This document shows, one piece after another, positions 23,278-35,566 of a stretch of DNA of 64,000 bases (position 1 is its first letter; each line of letters opens with the position of its first letter). Under the pieces are notes generated by a model, which was not told where the DNA came from, made no database searches, and saw only the letters and a program-made list of their open reading frames with translations. The DNA lies in contig JAPTOF010000005.1 in assembly GCA_028554755.1 (NCBI GenBank), forward strand, positions 14,420,001 to 14,484,000, written 5' to 3'. A program made the translations under genes and the position numbers. Origin of the DNA: Cordia subcordata. Its lineage: Eukaryota > Streptophyta > Magnoliopsida > Boraginales > Cordiaceae.

Positions 23278-23283
23278 AATAAA
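23278..23283 (+). terminator. Poly(A) signal of DELLA gene
   Basis: AATAAA 345 bp after the stop codon, preceded by a T-rich and CT-rich 3' UTR and the TGTGTATTTATATA near-upstream region. It is a plausible plant polyadenylation signal. Confidence 0.55.
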
Positions 23284-24689
23284 AGGTAGGAGTTTTTTTT
23301 ATTGTTATTATTATTTTTTGTATTCGATAAATTTTTTGGTCAAAAATAAGTTAAATATTTATATTTATAACAACAAAAAGGGCACAGAGAAAAGGAAATT
23401 TGTTATAAACAAATGTTTACAAGTCCTAACGTAAAGAAAGAAATCTATCACAATCACTCTAGACACCAAAAACATACATGGCTGCAGAGCCAGGATCGGA
23501 AGATAAGAAACGATTGATAAGACTTCAAATAGAATTCAAGAAATTCCAAAGGGCAAAATAGACTCGTAATATCAATCGATGATACAAGCTGTTTGAACTG
23601 GAAAAGAGTGAGATTAACAGCAGAACTATAGCTATGCAAGAGAAAAGATAAGAAATAAAATAAAATAAAATAATGAAAAATTACAGAAAATAAAGAAAAA
23701 GAAAAAAGACGGTAACTTTGACTAAAGCACAATGCAATTTAAGGAAAAGAGGGAGGAGGGCGTGGGAAATTGGATAGCAGTGATTGTGGCTTGTGGTGTA
23801 AACGTTGTAGCTATTTAGATATTTGTGGGAGACTAGAGTGGGAAAAAGCAAAGGAAAAGCTATCACCCATTGGCATTCCATCTGGACCGTCAGATTTTCA
23901 ACTTTAACTGCCACTGAGGCCGTCAGCTGCACGAGGCGTTAAGCAAGTTAGCTTTTTCTGTTTTAGATCATTCTCAACAACTTGTTATCTGCAAAGTGTC
24001 TGTCCTAAATCGGTTGGCTGATAATGCTCTAACTATTTTTTTTTTTTTTTCGAAATAACGGCTACAGTAATCGAATAACGACCAAGTATGGTTAAAATTT
24101 TCTCTTGTCCCAAAAATAAAAAAAGCATCAAAGGTTGTGAGTTTAGACATTTATGTTTTTATTATCGATAGAGTATTTCTTCGTTGATCTAGAACTTGAA
24201 TTGCAACATGTAGTTACACAAGATATTTTACGGTATTAAGATGAATTCAAATATATTGCACAAGTTCGAAAGAAAAAAATGCAACTCTATATGATTGGTT
24301 TAGAGTAATGATTTGTCCCATGCAATTGTAAAGTTGGAATAAGTTCAACCAGGTGATCAGGTGAAAAACTACTCTAGTTTATTATTTATTTAGGAATTCT
24401 TTTTTCTTTCAAATTTTAGACTTTAACTCTCAATTCTACGAAATTTGAACTCATATCATCACTTTCAAGGAAAAAAAATTAACTATCTGAACTAGTCTAT
24501 TAAAACCTAATACAGAGCCTTTGCCTTCAATAACTTTCTATAACTTGACGGCCAAACATAAGGGTTGATTGTGCAAACTAGTAACTACAAATTGATTGGA
24601 AGGCGCATACTAAGCCACATTGGCATTCCATTTTTGACGAATAAAAATTTTGAGTTTTACAACTAATTTCAACTTTATAGGCCAATTTT
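23284..24689. other. Intergenic downstream of DELLA
   Basis: Slightly less AT-rich at 23450-23950, but no exon with splice sites or conserved motif is visible. The remainder is AT-rich and unassigned. Confidence 0.45.
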
Positions 24690-25544
24690 AAGGATTTGTT
24701 CGACACAAATAGCCATTACAGTAATTGATAATTGTTTAAATAATTATAGTTGATTAGGTAGTTGATAATTGTCAGTTAAGTAACTAATAATTGTTCGAGT
24801 AACTGATAACTATATGGGTAGCTATTAAAGTAGTCGATAAATGTTTGGTGGTTGATAGCTATTTGTGAATAACTATTTAACTAGTTAGATTAGACAAAAT
24901 GTGTTTGATAAAATTAGTTATTGGATTAGCCATTAAAAGCAAAATAATGAAAAGTTATATTAATATCACGTTATTATTGCTACAATAATTATACTTATTA
25001 TTACTATTATTGGAATAAGATAATTTATTTACAATTAAATATATGAATTTTTATAATAATATTTTATTATTAAAGCATAATAAGATTAACTTTTTGATAA
25101 AGCATTTGTATTAATATTATAAAAAAAATATTTTTAATATATTCAAAATTTATTTTGTTAAAACAAAATTATAACGAATTAATAAAACTTATATTTTTTT
25201 ACTATATATGTTTTCATGTGGATATGATTTAAAATTAATTTTTTTATTATATTTTATTCATATTTATGAAAAATAAATGTAGGAAGAGACTGAAAAGAGA
25301 TTAGGATTTCTAAAAAAAATTTGAGAAAGGCTAGAATTGCAGAAAAGGATGCAACATTCAAGTCATTGTAAAATGTTAAAATTTTTAACATTTGAGAAAA
25401 GATAGTTGAAACACTAAAGAACACTAAAAACTATTTAAAAAGTTATTCAAATAATATTTTAGGGAGCGCCAATAACTTGAGAAAATAGGAGCCAAAACAC
25501 CAAAAGTTACTTGAAAAGTAATTTTTTTTTTCGAACAAGTCCTT
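24690..25544. mobile_element. Non-autonomous DNA transposon, family A copy 1
   Basis: Bounded by the inverted ends AAGGATTTGTTCG (left) and AAGGACTTGTTCG (right, reverse complement). The interior (about 25000-25230) aligns with the reverse complement of about 32000-32290, for example TGGAATAAGATAATTTATTT versus TAGAATAAGATAATTTATTT. It encodes no protein. The target duplication is not clear. Confidence 0.6.
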
Positions 25545-25639
25545 ACTTTCACTTGAAAATATTTCTTCATTATTTGAATTTATTTCATCTCTTATTTTTT
25601 AATGCGACTATGCATTTCCACGTGTGTTTCACCATATCA

Positions 25640-25745
25640 ACTGTATGGTAGATTAAGCAATCAAGTAGTGTGAGACTATCTCTCTAAACGTAAGGTCCTG
25701 GGTTCAATCCCATGGGAGTGGGGGTTTTTAAAAAAAAAAAAAAAC
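25640..25745 (+). mobile_element. SINE 3' fragment with poly(A)
   Basis: B box GGGTTCAATCCC at about 25692, preceded by an A-box-like AAGCAATCAAGTAG segment and followed by a G/T stretch and a 15-base A run (about 25729-25743). It is a tRNA-derived SINE copy. Confidence 0.5.
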
Positions 25746-26149
25746 TATATTGTAGATTAATAAGTTAATTGTGCAATTAAGATATGATCCTTTTCTTTTA
25801 TTAAGACTTGTGCTTTTATATAGCTAGTTCTTTTGTACATAAAGATTTAATGTTTGTTCTTATTAACTTTATCAAAAGCATTTTTCTTTTTATATCTTTC
25901 AAAAAATTTGCTTTACGGAAAAGCCTTTTTTTTTTTTTTTTTTGCTTTTGAAAATCGCTAAATTTGATTTTTTTTTCCTGAGAGTTTCATCTTTTTTTGA
26001 AAAAAAAAATCAAATACTTATTACAAAAGAATACTCTTTCTGAGGAATTATATTTTTAATGAAAAAACCCAATAAAAGCTGGGCCCTTAGTTTAACCAAA
26101 TAATTAATCCTTCGAGGAACTAACTTGCCCAAGTGAGAGTGTGGTTACC
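25746..26149. other. Intergenic, homopolymer-rich
   Basis: Contains T and A runs near 25927 and 26000 and an end-like GGGCCCTTAG at about 26081, suggestive of a decayed MITE whose left end I could not find. Confidence 0.35.
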
Positions 26150-26440
26150 ATACACCCTAAACATTATGCATCAACTTAGTATTGTGCATGTCATGGTAGC
26201 ACATTCACAATTTTATTACTATAAGTTCACAATTTTTATACTATACGTTCACAATTTTTAATTATTTATGAATTGTGTGTTATATGTTTACAATTTTAAC
26301 ACTTTATGTTCAAAATTTTAATTGTTCAATTTACTTATCCATTACTCTTATATTATATGTTCAAAAACTTTATATCATATCTTCACAATGATAAATTATA
26401 TGTTCATGACTCTTTAAGATATGTTCACAATTTATGAACA
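26150..26440. repeat. Dispersed TATGTTCACAATTT repeat
   Basis: Repeats ATGTTCACAATTTTTA-like phrases every 30-50 bases. It is the opposite-orientation relative of the block at 2265-2700; both also have a TTAxTGCA/GTGCA-type segment at one end. It is probably two copies of one degenerate non-coding element. Confidence 0.45.
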
Positions 26441-28116
26441 ATTTCGAAAATCATAATTGGAGGTGTTATCGGTGTTCGCTCAATGGTTGGATTGTTGTGT
26501 TGTGTTTATTAATATGAGGAGAGTGAACTTCTTAAATTTTACGTTGCTCCGAGGCTGGACCGCGAGATCTATTGAACGGTGTATTATGTTCCTTTTGGGC
26601 ATACCATAATATGAGTGTACAGTATAATTTACAGCAAAATGATTATCATTAAGGAAAGTTATCATATCATGACAATTGGGATGTTCAACTGAGAGCCGGA
26701 CGTATCGGATTCCCGGATTGAATTGTTTTCCTATGCAAATGGAGTCTGATCAGGATAAAAGTTACTCTCATTAAAAAATTGATAGTACGGGTTTGCAACA
26801 ACATAATTAACGTTAATTTAATATGTCGCAATATAAAGAAACTTCATTATAATACTTTAGTTTCATCGTCAATTGTAAGAGTACACTTTTTGTTACATAA
26901 AATATTGACGGCTAGATCTCGTGTGAAACCACATAGCCGTCTGTTTAACAAAACTAATCTTCAAAGTTAACTAAGTGTTTAGGTTCATTGAATGGTCGTA
27001 CTAATGAATAACGATGGTCATTATACACAATCATTATTAGCATCGTCAACGTTCCCAACCCCACCTTGAGGAGAAAGTGATGGAAATATTGAAAAACAGC
27101 CATCACTTCCGAAATCTTTTGCACATGCATGGTCTAGGAGTGAGCAAAAAGTATTAAGATAATTGAGGTTTTGTGTTAAAATTAGTTGGTATTAGGTAAA
27201 ATGGTTATTGATATCGGCTTGACCCGATCTGACACAGTACTTTTGGATATGATGAGCCTCCTGTTTGAAGACGGTTTTGAATTATTTAGGCTCAATGTCT
27301 CGCCCACGTGTCTCCAAATTATTGGGGTTGGGAATCCCAACTTAATTATTAAGGTACACAATCATCAATAGCTTCATTATATATACAATTTTTCTATTTG
27401 AGCCTTGATTATTGAGTCAAGTATCAGAATCCCTTTAACCGATATCATACTTATATTCCCTAACTGACTTGAGTAGTCTTCTTGTTTGTTTGCAGGCAAA
27501 TCTAATCAAGAAGTATGAAACCACGTTCAGAAGCTCTCGCTGATAATCTTTTGCATTATCAATTGTCGAAGATCTTATAAATATAAAGTAATTTTAGAGT
27601 CTATAAATTTTGTAAATGCGTGGAATTATATTTTTTTAACTCTTGACCACATGTGATCTAATCTAAAAGAAAAGAGTCACACATGGAATAAATATGACTA
27701 TGACTTGTACATGAATATATATGCACATGTAGTTAGATATAATTGGATGAAGACTTAACACTAATACCATATTAAAAACTATAACATATTATTTTGGAAC
27801 TAATTAGTATAAGGTGAAATAATTCAAGATTTTATAGATAAAGTGATTCTAGGTTTTATTGATCTTTTATGTGAAAGAACTTTTATATCTTTTTCGAAAA
27901 GACACATTAGGGTAGGCTTAAGTACTTTTATCTCAAACCCAATAAATTACTGGTGAGATACGAAGGCAGCTTTTAAGTTTTATTGTAAGTTTTTTAATTA
28001 TTTGTTTTTTAGTTTTGTCTCGTTTAACGCATGACACCTTTTGATCTGATTTTGACACGGTTTGAATTTCTAAACTTCGTGTCGTCTAAAGCGCTTTAAA
28101 AGGGCAGGAAAAAAGA
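26441..28116. other. Intergenic; dispersed repeat copy 2 at 27750-27850
   Basis: No gene recognised; the open frames at 26480, 26779 and 27186 have no familiar motif. At about 27750-27850 lies the second copy of the repeat described at 11410-11525, in the same orientation (CTAATACCATATTAAAAACT ... AGTATAAGGTGAAATAATTC). Confidence 0.4.
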
Positions 28117-28331
28117 AATTTGTTTGGATTGATTTTTTTAAAAAGTATTTTTTTAATTATTTTTAAAAAAAAATAAAAATTTTGACTTTTAAAAAAATTA
28201 TTTTTGAATTTTTTTCAAAGTTTTAACTTTTTTAAAAATCAAATTAAACAGTTATTGTAAATTTAATGTAATTTTTAAAACAAAAAGTATTTTTCTTTTT
28301 TTTAAAAAAAAATCAATTCAAACAGGCCCTA
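28117..28331. repeat. MITE, TGTTTGGATTG-ended
   Basis: The left end AATTTGTTTGGATTGATTTT pairs with the right end (reverse complement) GGGCCTGTTTGAATTGATTT. The interior is nearly all A/T and self-complementary. Confidence 0.6.
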
Positions 28332-29448
28332 AGTCTTCCCTATATATTAGAAAAAAAGCACCACGTTATGAGATTATTTTAGTGCAATTAACCTTTGGAA
28401 TTTAAATTTAAAGTGCTTGTATTTGTTAAAATCTTTGTGAGTTTGATCACTTTTTTTGATTTTACATGTTATACCATCTAAATGTTACATAGTTGACTAA
28501 CACATTCGTGGTCTGTGATTTGTAAGGGGTTTATCTATTTTTAAATGTAATTGATAAATCTTGTCATGAGGTTTTTGAAATTTGTAAATTGATATTGTCA
28601 AGAAATATTATATTTAGATAATAATATACAAAAGATTAATAATTAATGTATTCGCTGAGTTGGCACTAAATTTATGGAATGCATCGGATAGATTAATATT
28701 TTTAATATTTTTATTTATTCTTGATGTTCAATTTTTAGAGCTAATGGAGGATAATATAAATATATCTTGTAAATTTAATTAGTAAGTTTTAATACTAATG
28801 ACATTTTTATAACAGATATGTAATAATTAAATAGAATGTTTAAATTAAAATATTGATATATAAATATATAGGTTTTATAGTCTATGCGGATAACAAAGTA
28901 TAAATTAAAAATATTTTATAAAATTTAATTCATGACCAGTTTGCTGTTCAAATAATTTTCTTATGAGGTATTTTCTAGAAGAAGAATAATATGTTTATTG
29001 GATCTTAACTAGTTACTTTGGTGGGATAATAATTAATGAATTAGATATGTAAAATTAAAAGATAATAATGAACTTTACATTTTATAAATAGAGAAAGAAT
29101 TTTTGTAATATGTATCTCTTCATTTGAATCTCAAAGCTGAAATAAGAATAATAATCCAAAAATCTCACCTGAAGTATTATCTCGAACATTTTTGTAGCAT
29201 TATCATAAATTCTTTTTTTTTTTTTTGAAATTGATCTTTTCATTTGACTAGTTTAATCATAAAGAATAATAATGTAAAAAATATTACTTCAAGTATTATC
29301 TTCAACAAACAATAAATTATATGGTTATAAAAAAAAACAATAAATTATATGCAATCATAATATTGAACTCAATGAGTTTTGAAGTCTAACCATCAAAACC
29401 GATAGATAAATATGATGTAGTATTATTTCTTCGTTAACCAAAAATAAA
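28332..29448. other. Intergenic, nothing recognised
   Basis: AT-rich, with no coding signal and no paired element ends. Confidence 0.45.
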
Positions 29449-29453
29449 ATTAT

Positions 29454-29951
29454 TGTTGGGAAAAATCGAGGACGCACGCACACACATCAAAGCACAGCGA
29501 AAAACGCACATAAAGAACACGGAATATTTTAACGTGGTTCGGTCCTCTGCCTACGTCCACGATCCCCTCAGGGATAAATTCTACTATTCAACAATAATGA
29601 GATTACAACTCAGGTGATGACTTTTTGCATGGAAAGAAAAGTCTAAACCCTCCCCACAGAATTCTTATAATGGTTCTATCCTCAACAGGACTAGAACGAA
29701 TATAAGACACTCGATTCTCTCAGGCTCTTTCTCTCACCCACACCCCACGGGGGTGTGGACCTAAGGCATACCTTATACAACTAATGCAAGAGTTTTATTT
29801 ATAGAGGAGATTTCCTTGTCCTCCAAGACAAAGGATTTCCTCATCTATCAATCCTACCATAATTAAGACTCTTACCATAACTAGAATTTTAATTCTCATC
29901 AAAATTCTTTCCTAATTTATATGGGCTTGGACTTTGAGCCATAACCTAACA
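29454..29951 (-). mobile_element. Solo LTR with 5-bp TSD
   Basis: The 498-bp unit starts TGTTGGG and ends CCTAACA, with the perfect flanking duplication ATTAT (29449-29453 and 29952-29956). Read on the minus strand it starts TGTTAGG and ends CCCAACA, with a TATA-like CTATAAATAAAACTC upstream of the conserved CCACGTT-side block; the plus strand carries AACGTGGTTCGGTCC, a motif frequent in short plant LTRs (TRIM-like elements). No internal domain or second LTR is present, so it is a recombination-derived solo LTR. Confidence 0.8.
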
Positions 29952-29956
29952 ATTAT

Positions 29957-30813
29957 ATTAGGGAATAATGGCAAATAAATGGAAATGATGGACTACATGA
30001 TTTTAAGAGGACAAAAAATCATAAACAAATATATAAAAAATTACTCTCTTTTGTACAATATACAAATTAAGGATAGTCGTAGTAGTAGATTCACCTTTTC
30101 ACGAAATCCTTTGAAGAGAATGCTTCTACTACATGTATAACAGAAATTTGGGATTAAAATTACTTGGAGATGCTTTATTTTTACTCCCTTTTGAATTATT
30201 TTCATTCTTGATGCAAGAAATTAACTTAAATATGGTTACATTAAATTTATCTTAAAATTATAAATTTTATAATATAATGGCGTATAACAACCTCGTATTT
30301 CTTTTTTTTCCTGGTCAACTATAGCTCGTACTTGAACTACTATTTACTACTGCTTCAACATGTCGCTATCATATAGTTCTTTAGGATGTTAAAAAAGGTC
30401 AATGTGGCTAATCTTAATCCTTTTGGAAAAGATAACTTTATTGAGATGCGATATTAGATGTTAAAAGCAACTTGCCCTCGTGCCATATGTATTGCAATTA
30501 CGATCACAATAGCCACGGAAAAAAAAAAAACAATTTGGAAATTAAAAAGCTCTACTTGCTCCTTAATTAAATAACTTATGACCACCAAGCTCACATGCTA
30601 TTGGCAACAGAACTAAAGCTTCGAACTCATGATGGGAATGTTTACTTCTCACTTTTTTCTTTTGTGATTTTTGTAATATTTTATTCTATTTTTTTCAGTT
30701 CAACTATCTTGGAGTCAGAAACTATAACTATTCAATTGCCTTTATTTGAGAAAATTTAACCAAATATTATTACTCACACAATTTTTTTTTTGTTAGGAAA
30801 TGAAATTGTGTAA
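29957..30813. other. Intergenic, nothing recognised
   Basis: AT-rich with no open frames of note, between the solo LTR and the CACTA element. Confidence 0.45.
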
Positions 30814-30816
30814 ATG

Positions 30817-31702
30817 CATTACAAGAAGACATGGAATAGGTGGCAGTTTTATTTGCCGGCTATAAATAATATAGAAGACGGTTTAGTCTAAGCGCTGCTA
30901 ATGACAGTTATAGGCAGCGGTTTCCTTGCGAACCGCCACTAATTGTCTTGCATTTTTTTTGAAATAGTAAAAATGTGTTTTTATTATATATTTTTTTTTT
31001 ACACTTTATTAAAATGCTATAGGCGGAGGTTTTCCGCTAATTGTCCCGCATTTTATTTTTTTCGAATAAGTAAAAATGTGTATCTATTACATTTTATTTC
31101 TATTACACTTTATTAAAAAGCTATAGGTGGCGGCTTTCTTCAAAACCGCTGCTAATTGTCCCGCATTTTATTTTTTTCAAATATATAAAATTGAGTTTAT
31201 ATTACATTTTATTTTTTTCGAAATATTAAAAAGCTATAGGCGGCGTTTTTCCATAATAGGCGGCAGTTTTTTTAATAGATAAATATATTTTTATTTGAGA
31301 TAATTAACAAATGATTACTTAGTTTATTTGGTAGGTACAATGATCATAGGGTGCTACAGTAACAAATAGTCGAAATTTGAATCTTGCTAGAAGCAAGATG
31401 ATGTTGTTTTTTTCTTTTGTGTTGCTCATAGGCGGCGGTTTTGGGAACCGCCGTCTATAGCCAAATTAATATTTTTTGTTATTTCTTAAAATATTTTTCA
31501 CTTAAAATTGTAATTTTTACATAAGCGGCAGTTTTAGAAACCGCCGGCTATGATATCACATAAAAAGCGGCGGCAGTATAGGCGGCACAAGATTAGGCAG
31601 CGGTTTTGTCATTAGTGGCGGTTGAAAACCGCCGCTTATAAGCTCCAAAACCGCAGCTTATAAGCTCCAAAACCGCAGCCTATGTTTAGACTTTTTGTAG
31701 TG
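30817..31702. mobile_element. Non-autonomous CACTA (En/Spm) element
   Basis: Ends are CATTACAAGAAG (left) and CACTACAAAAAG (right, reverse complement), flanked by the 3-bp duplication ATG (30814-30816 and 31703-31705), the length expected for CACTA elements. The interior carries at least seven subterminal-type repeats built on GGCGGTTTT...AACCGCC, in both orientations and spaced by about 100 bp (near 30918, 31023, 31127, 31240, 31432, 31537 and 31610). It is 886 bp and encodes no transposase, so mobilisation would need an autonomous partner. Confidence 0.85.
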
Positions 31703-31738
31703 ATGGCAAAAAAGATAAAAGCCGGGTGAAATGAGGAC

Positions 31739-32290
31739 GGCCTTGTTCGACAATACTTAAAAACAACTTGTCAGGTAGTTTTTAGTATTTTAACTAGGTC
31801 AAAATATTATTTCTCCCAGTTATTATTATTTAATAAAATAATGTTTATGTAGCTTTTTAAATAGTTTTTAGCTTTTCAACTAACTTTTCTCAAACATAAA
31901 AAATTTTAACGTTTAAGCAGCTTTTAGCTTTTCATCTATTTCTTGGCAACTCTGTCCTTTCTCTAATTTTTTTTTTTGGTCAATTCTACTATTTCTCCAT
32001 CTATCTCTATATTTTTATCTTTTCTTTCACCAATATAAATAAAACTAACATAAAAATAATTCCAAATAATATCTGAAATAAATTAAACTGAAATGTATAA
32101 GTTTTATTAGTCTATCTATTAGTTTTCTTTGACAAAATAAAATTTGAATCTATCAAAATTATTTTGTATATTATTGATACAAATATTTTATCAAAAATTG
32201 ATTTATTATGATTTAATATTAAAATATTTTAACAAAAAACAAATATCTAACTAAAATAAATTATCTTATTCTAATAATAATAACAACAAC
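31739..32290. mobile_element. Family A copy 2, inverted and truncated
   Basis: Begins GGCCTTGTTCGACA and is largely the reverse complement of the element at 24690-25544 (shared AATAAGATAATTTATTT, TTTTTGATAAA and AATAAAACTTATA blocks). It breaks off at an ATAATAACAACAACAAC-rich junction just before the Helitron helicase fragment, and the other terminus is missing. Confidence 0.5.
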
Positions 32291-32299
32291 AACAACAAT

Positions 32300-33476
32300 A
32301 CTAACAACAACAACACAAACAACAACAATAATTTTTCATCACATTTGTGGGAAAATTGTCGAAGCTGATGAAAAACATGAGATTGCTTTTATGCACTATT
32401 CCTGAAGATGCGAATGAGTTAAAGGAATTCGCTGATTGGATATTGAGTATTGGCAACGGATCATCAAGTAATTCAGCTGATGCAGAATCAAATGTTAAAA
32501 TTAAATATGACATATTGATCAAGGATTTTGTGGATCCTGTAGCTTCTATTGTGGAAAACACATATCCTGATTTAGGGGAAAAAAAAACCTCTATGGATGA
32601 CAAATAACCACATGATAAGGCTATTTTAGCACCAATACTTAAAGTGGTTCAAAAAATCAATGATTTTGTTCTTTTTAAGATCCTTGGAGAAGAGTATGAA
32701 TACTTGAGTTCGGAAAGTGTATGCCAAAGTGATTCCATAGGAGATGGCCAACATGACTTTATCACCCCAAAATTTGTTAACAGAATAAAATGTTTTGGAA
32801 TGCCAAACCATGTGTTGATGCTTAAAACTGGAGGACCTGTAATGCTTATGAGGAACTGAGATCAAATAAAAAGATTATACAATTGGACAAGATTGAAACT
32901 AACTCAATTGGGCAAACATGTGACCAAAGCAAAAATTTTGATTGAGTCAAAATCTGGAAACAAAGCTTTCATCCTAAAGATGGTGCTTACCCCTTCAAAT
33001 TTACATTTTCCATTCAAATTGTAGAGATGACAATTCCTATTGATAGTTTTATATGCAATGACAATTAACAAGAGTCAGGACCAATCATTATTAAATGTTG
33101 GGTTATATTTACCACGCCCAGTCTTCATGCATAGCTAATTATATGCTGCAGTTTCAAGAGTTACCAACAAAAAAGGGGCTCAAGATATTGATTCACAATG
33201 AAAAATGTGTAGGTTCAAATACAATTATAAATGTTGTTTACAAAGTAATTTTTCAAAATTTGCATTAAAATACTACTTATCTTTAAGTAATTGGGTTTTA
33301 TAGGTTGCTATTTTTAGTAAATTCATACACTGTCAAATTTAATATTTATATTTTAATTTGTTTTATTGATATAAAATTCATCAATGTATTGGTTATATGC
33401 GAACATTCATCATTTTTTTTGACAAAAACATTAATGTTTGTTTCTAATCCCGTGCTACGCACGAGTGTTAGTCTAG
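32300..33476 (+). pseudogene. Helitron helicase C-terminus and 3' terminus
   Basis: A frame running from about 32347 to 33170 matches the C-terminal part of plant Helitron (Pif1-like) helicases. Visible motifs are IPEDANELKEFADWILSIG, DPVASIVENTYPDL, ILAP, EYEYLSSESVCQSDS, GMPNHVLMLKTGGPVMLMRN, TINKSQ (33061-33078) and AVSRVT. At least four in-frame stops (for example after SMDDK and after LMRN) and a one-base shift near 33179 show it is dead; the Rep and N-terminal helicase parts are absent. About 190 bp further on, CCCGTGCTACGCACGAG (33449-33465) forms a hairpin followed by CTAG at 33473-33476 and then T, the classic Helitron 3' end. The 5' TC end was not found. Confidence 0.8.
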
Positions 33477-34850
33477 TTTATATATGGTTAAAATACTAGA
33501 TTGTAACCCATTTCAATTTCATGTCACTTTCGATGCTCTCGCATTCTACTTCTTGTACCAGCAGAAACAATGCAGAATTCAAGAGAGCTAAGTGTAAAAG
33601 GAAGCCAAGTCATATTAAAATTCTTGAAATTTTTTTGGTCACGAGAAGCCACAGAATTCAAGAGCTTGAGGTGAGAAAGTTATGCTGAAATTGTCAGTAT
33701 AGTACTGTTTATATGTGAACGCCACTCGTGCAATTACCTTTATTCCATGATTTTGATTTCGTTAAAAAATACACATATTTTTCTTAAAAAATGTAATTTA
33801 AGTACAATAAATTGTAAACATATTTGGGGTATGGCTATTGGTTTGGCTTCCACTGTATGTTCATAGAATTGATGGCTTAGCCGATCGACCATTCTTCTTG
33901 TCGTCAAGCTAGGGTTGCGGCAAGTGCTTGCATTGGATGCAAGGAATCGCATTTGCACATATTGCTTTGATTGTGAGCCTTCTAATCGTTCCTGTCGAGC
34001 TCTTACTTTGTCTTATAACACGTACAAAGTGATGAAAGTACGAGTTATTATATAATAATTTTTTTAAAAAAAAATTCACATTTTTACTAGTGATTCTCAA
34101 ATTCAAGAGATTCACCCACCTAATACACTAGTCCTCGGATTAGGCTCTTCCTTTTGGTTTTAATTGTTATAATGATACTCGACTTGTTATGCCAATTACA
34201 AAGGGCTACCGCATCGATAAGCAATGCCTATAAGATAGATTAAGGTGCACATTGCAGTCACACTAAATATCAAGACGAGCGTAGCCATCAAAAGAGAAAG
34301 GGCTAATGTAAGCGTTGGCCCTTTAAGGGGTATAATGTAATGATATCTTACAAGGAAAATCTCACTTTCTTGCGAGTAGTTTTTAAATTTAAAAGGGTTT
34401 CCCATTTAATAAACTAATCTTTTGAATTGAATTCTTCTTTTACAATTAAATTGTGATATATTCATTATTTTTTGACCTTGGGAGAGGTAACACAGTTTGG
34501 TTGTGCAACAATATGTGTGTTGTAAAGAGGGTTAGAGGTATAGAAAAAGACTTGCGCATAATGGAGTTATCAAAGATTTAATCTTTCCAAACTCTGTCTG
34601 TAACTCACTATAGTTCCAGGAACGACATGATATATTGTATGTAATAGTGGGTTGGATTAGACATGGAACGGAGATGAGATTAAAGGTTAGTGTGTCAACA
34701 TCACTCGTGAGGTTCCGATAGTTCCAGAACGTTTCGAAAATGACATCCAGTCTTCGCGCAATTTCCACTTAAAATGTTCCCACCATGAAATGTTTCCACT
34801 CGCCTGGCTCTAGTGGATCAAGGAATATATCTTCACCTCTCTATCTCATG
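33477..34850. other. Intergenic; two related short repeats
   Basis: About 34085-34180 and 34375-34460 share a layout (GATTCTCAAATTCAAGAG-like then CCACCTAATACACTAGTC-like segments), suggesting a degenerate direct repeat, perhaps LTR-derived. No gene is recognised. Confidence 0.35.
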
Positions 34851-35106
34851 TTGTGTTTGGAACGAGCTTATTATAAGATATTTATTCTATTAATATAAAG
34901 GAAATAATAATTATTTTTTTATTTTATAAAAAATATGATATTTTGTTATAAGTATCTTATAAAAATTCAAAACAAATCATGTATACTTTTTATCTTATAA
35001 GACATTAGCAATGCATCTTTATTTTATTTTTTACAACTATAAATAAGATATCTTATCAAAGCATCTTATGAAAACTCAAATTAAATCATACTTTCCGAAC
35101 AGAGCA
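34851..35106. repeat. MITE, TGTTTGGAACG-ended
   Basis: The left end TTGTGTTTGGAACGAGCTTA pairs with the right end (reverse complement) TGCTCTGTTCGGAAAGTATG. The interior has repeated TCTTATAAGA-like palindromes. Confidence 0.6.
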
Positions 35107-35566
35107 TCAATGTTTTGAGAAAATTGATCATTTTGTAATAATTATATTTATTTATTTGTACTTAAGGAAATCAGCAATTGAATTTATATGGCGGTAGATT
35201 ATATATAACTTTTGAGTAACTTTGATTCCCCTCAAATTGCAAATTAACAACGGTTAAAAATCATTACAAATGATGACTTTAAGTGTTTCTCCACCTTCAG
35301 TCTTGGTGGTCATAGAGAGGAATACATACACAAGGAGGCTATTTGTATTCATTTCTCAATGTATAATAGATACACAAAAGTTATAGATTAAAAACAAAAG
35401 TACAACATAATTCAAACTATAGTTGATCACAGTTATAAAACTAATCCAACTGTTGATGTACGATACTACATTGGACTCATGCATATGTAAGTACCAACAT
35501 ACCTACGTCCCTATATAAGTACGTATATCTCTTTTACTTCAGTAATTGTATCGTTCTACCTAAGAT

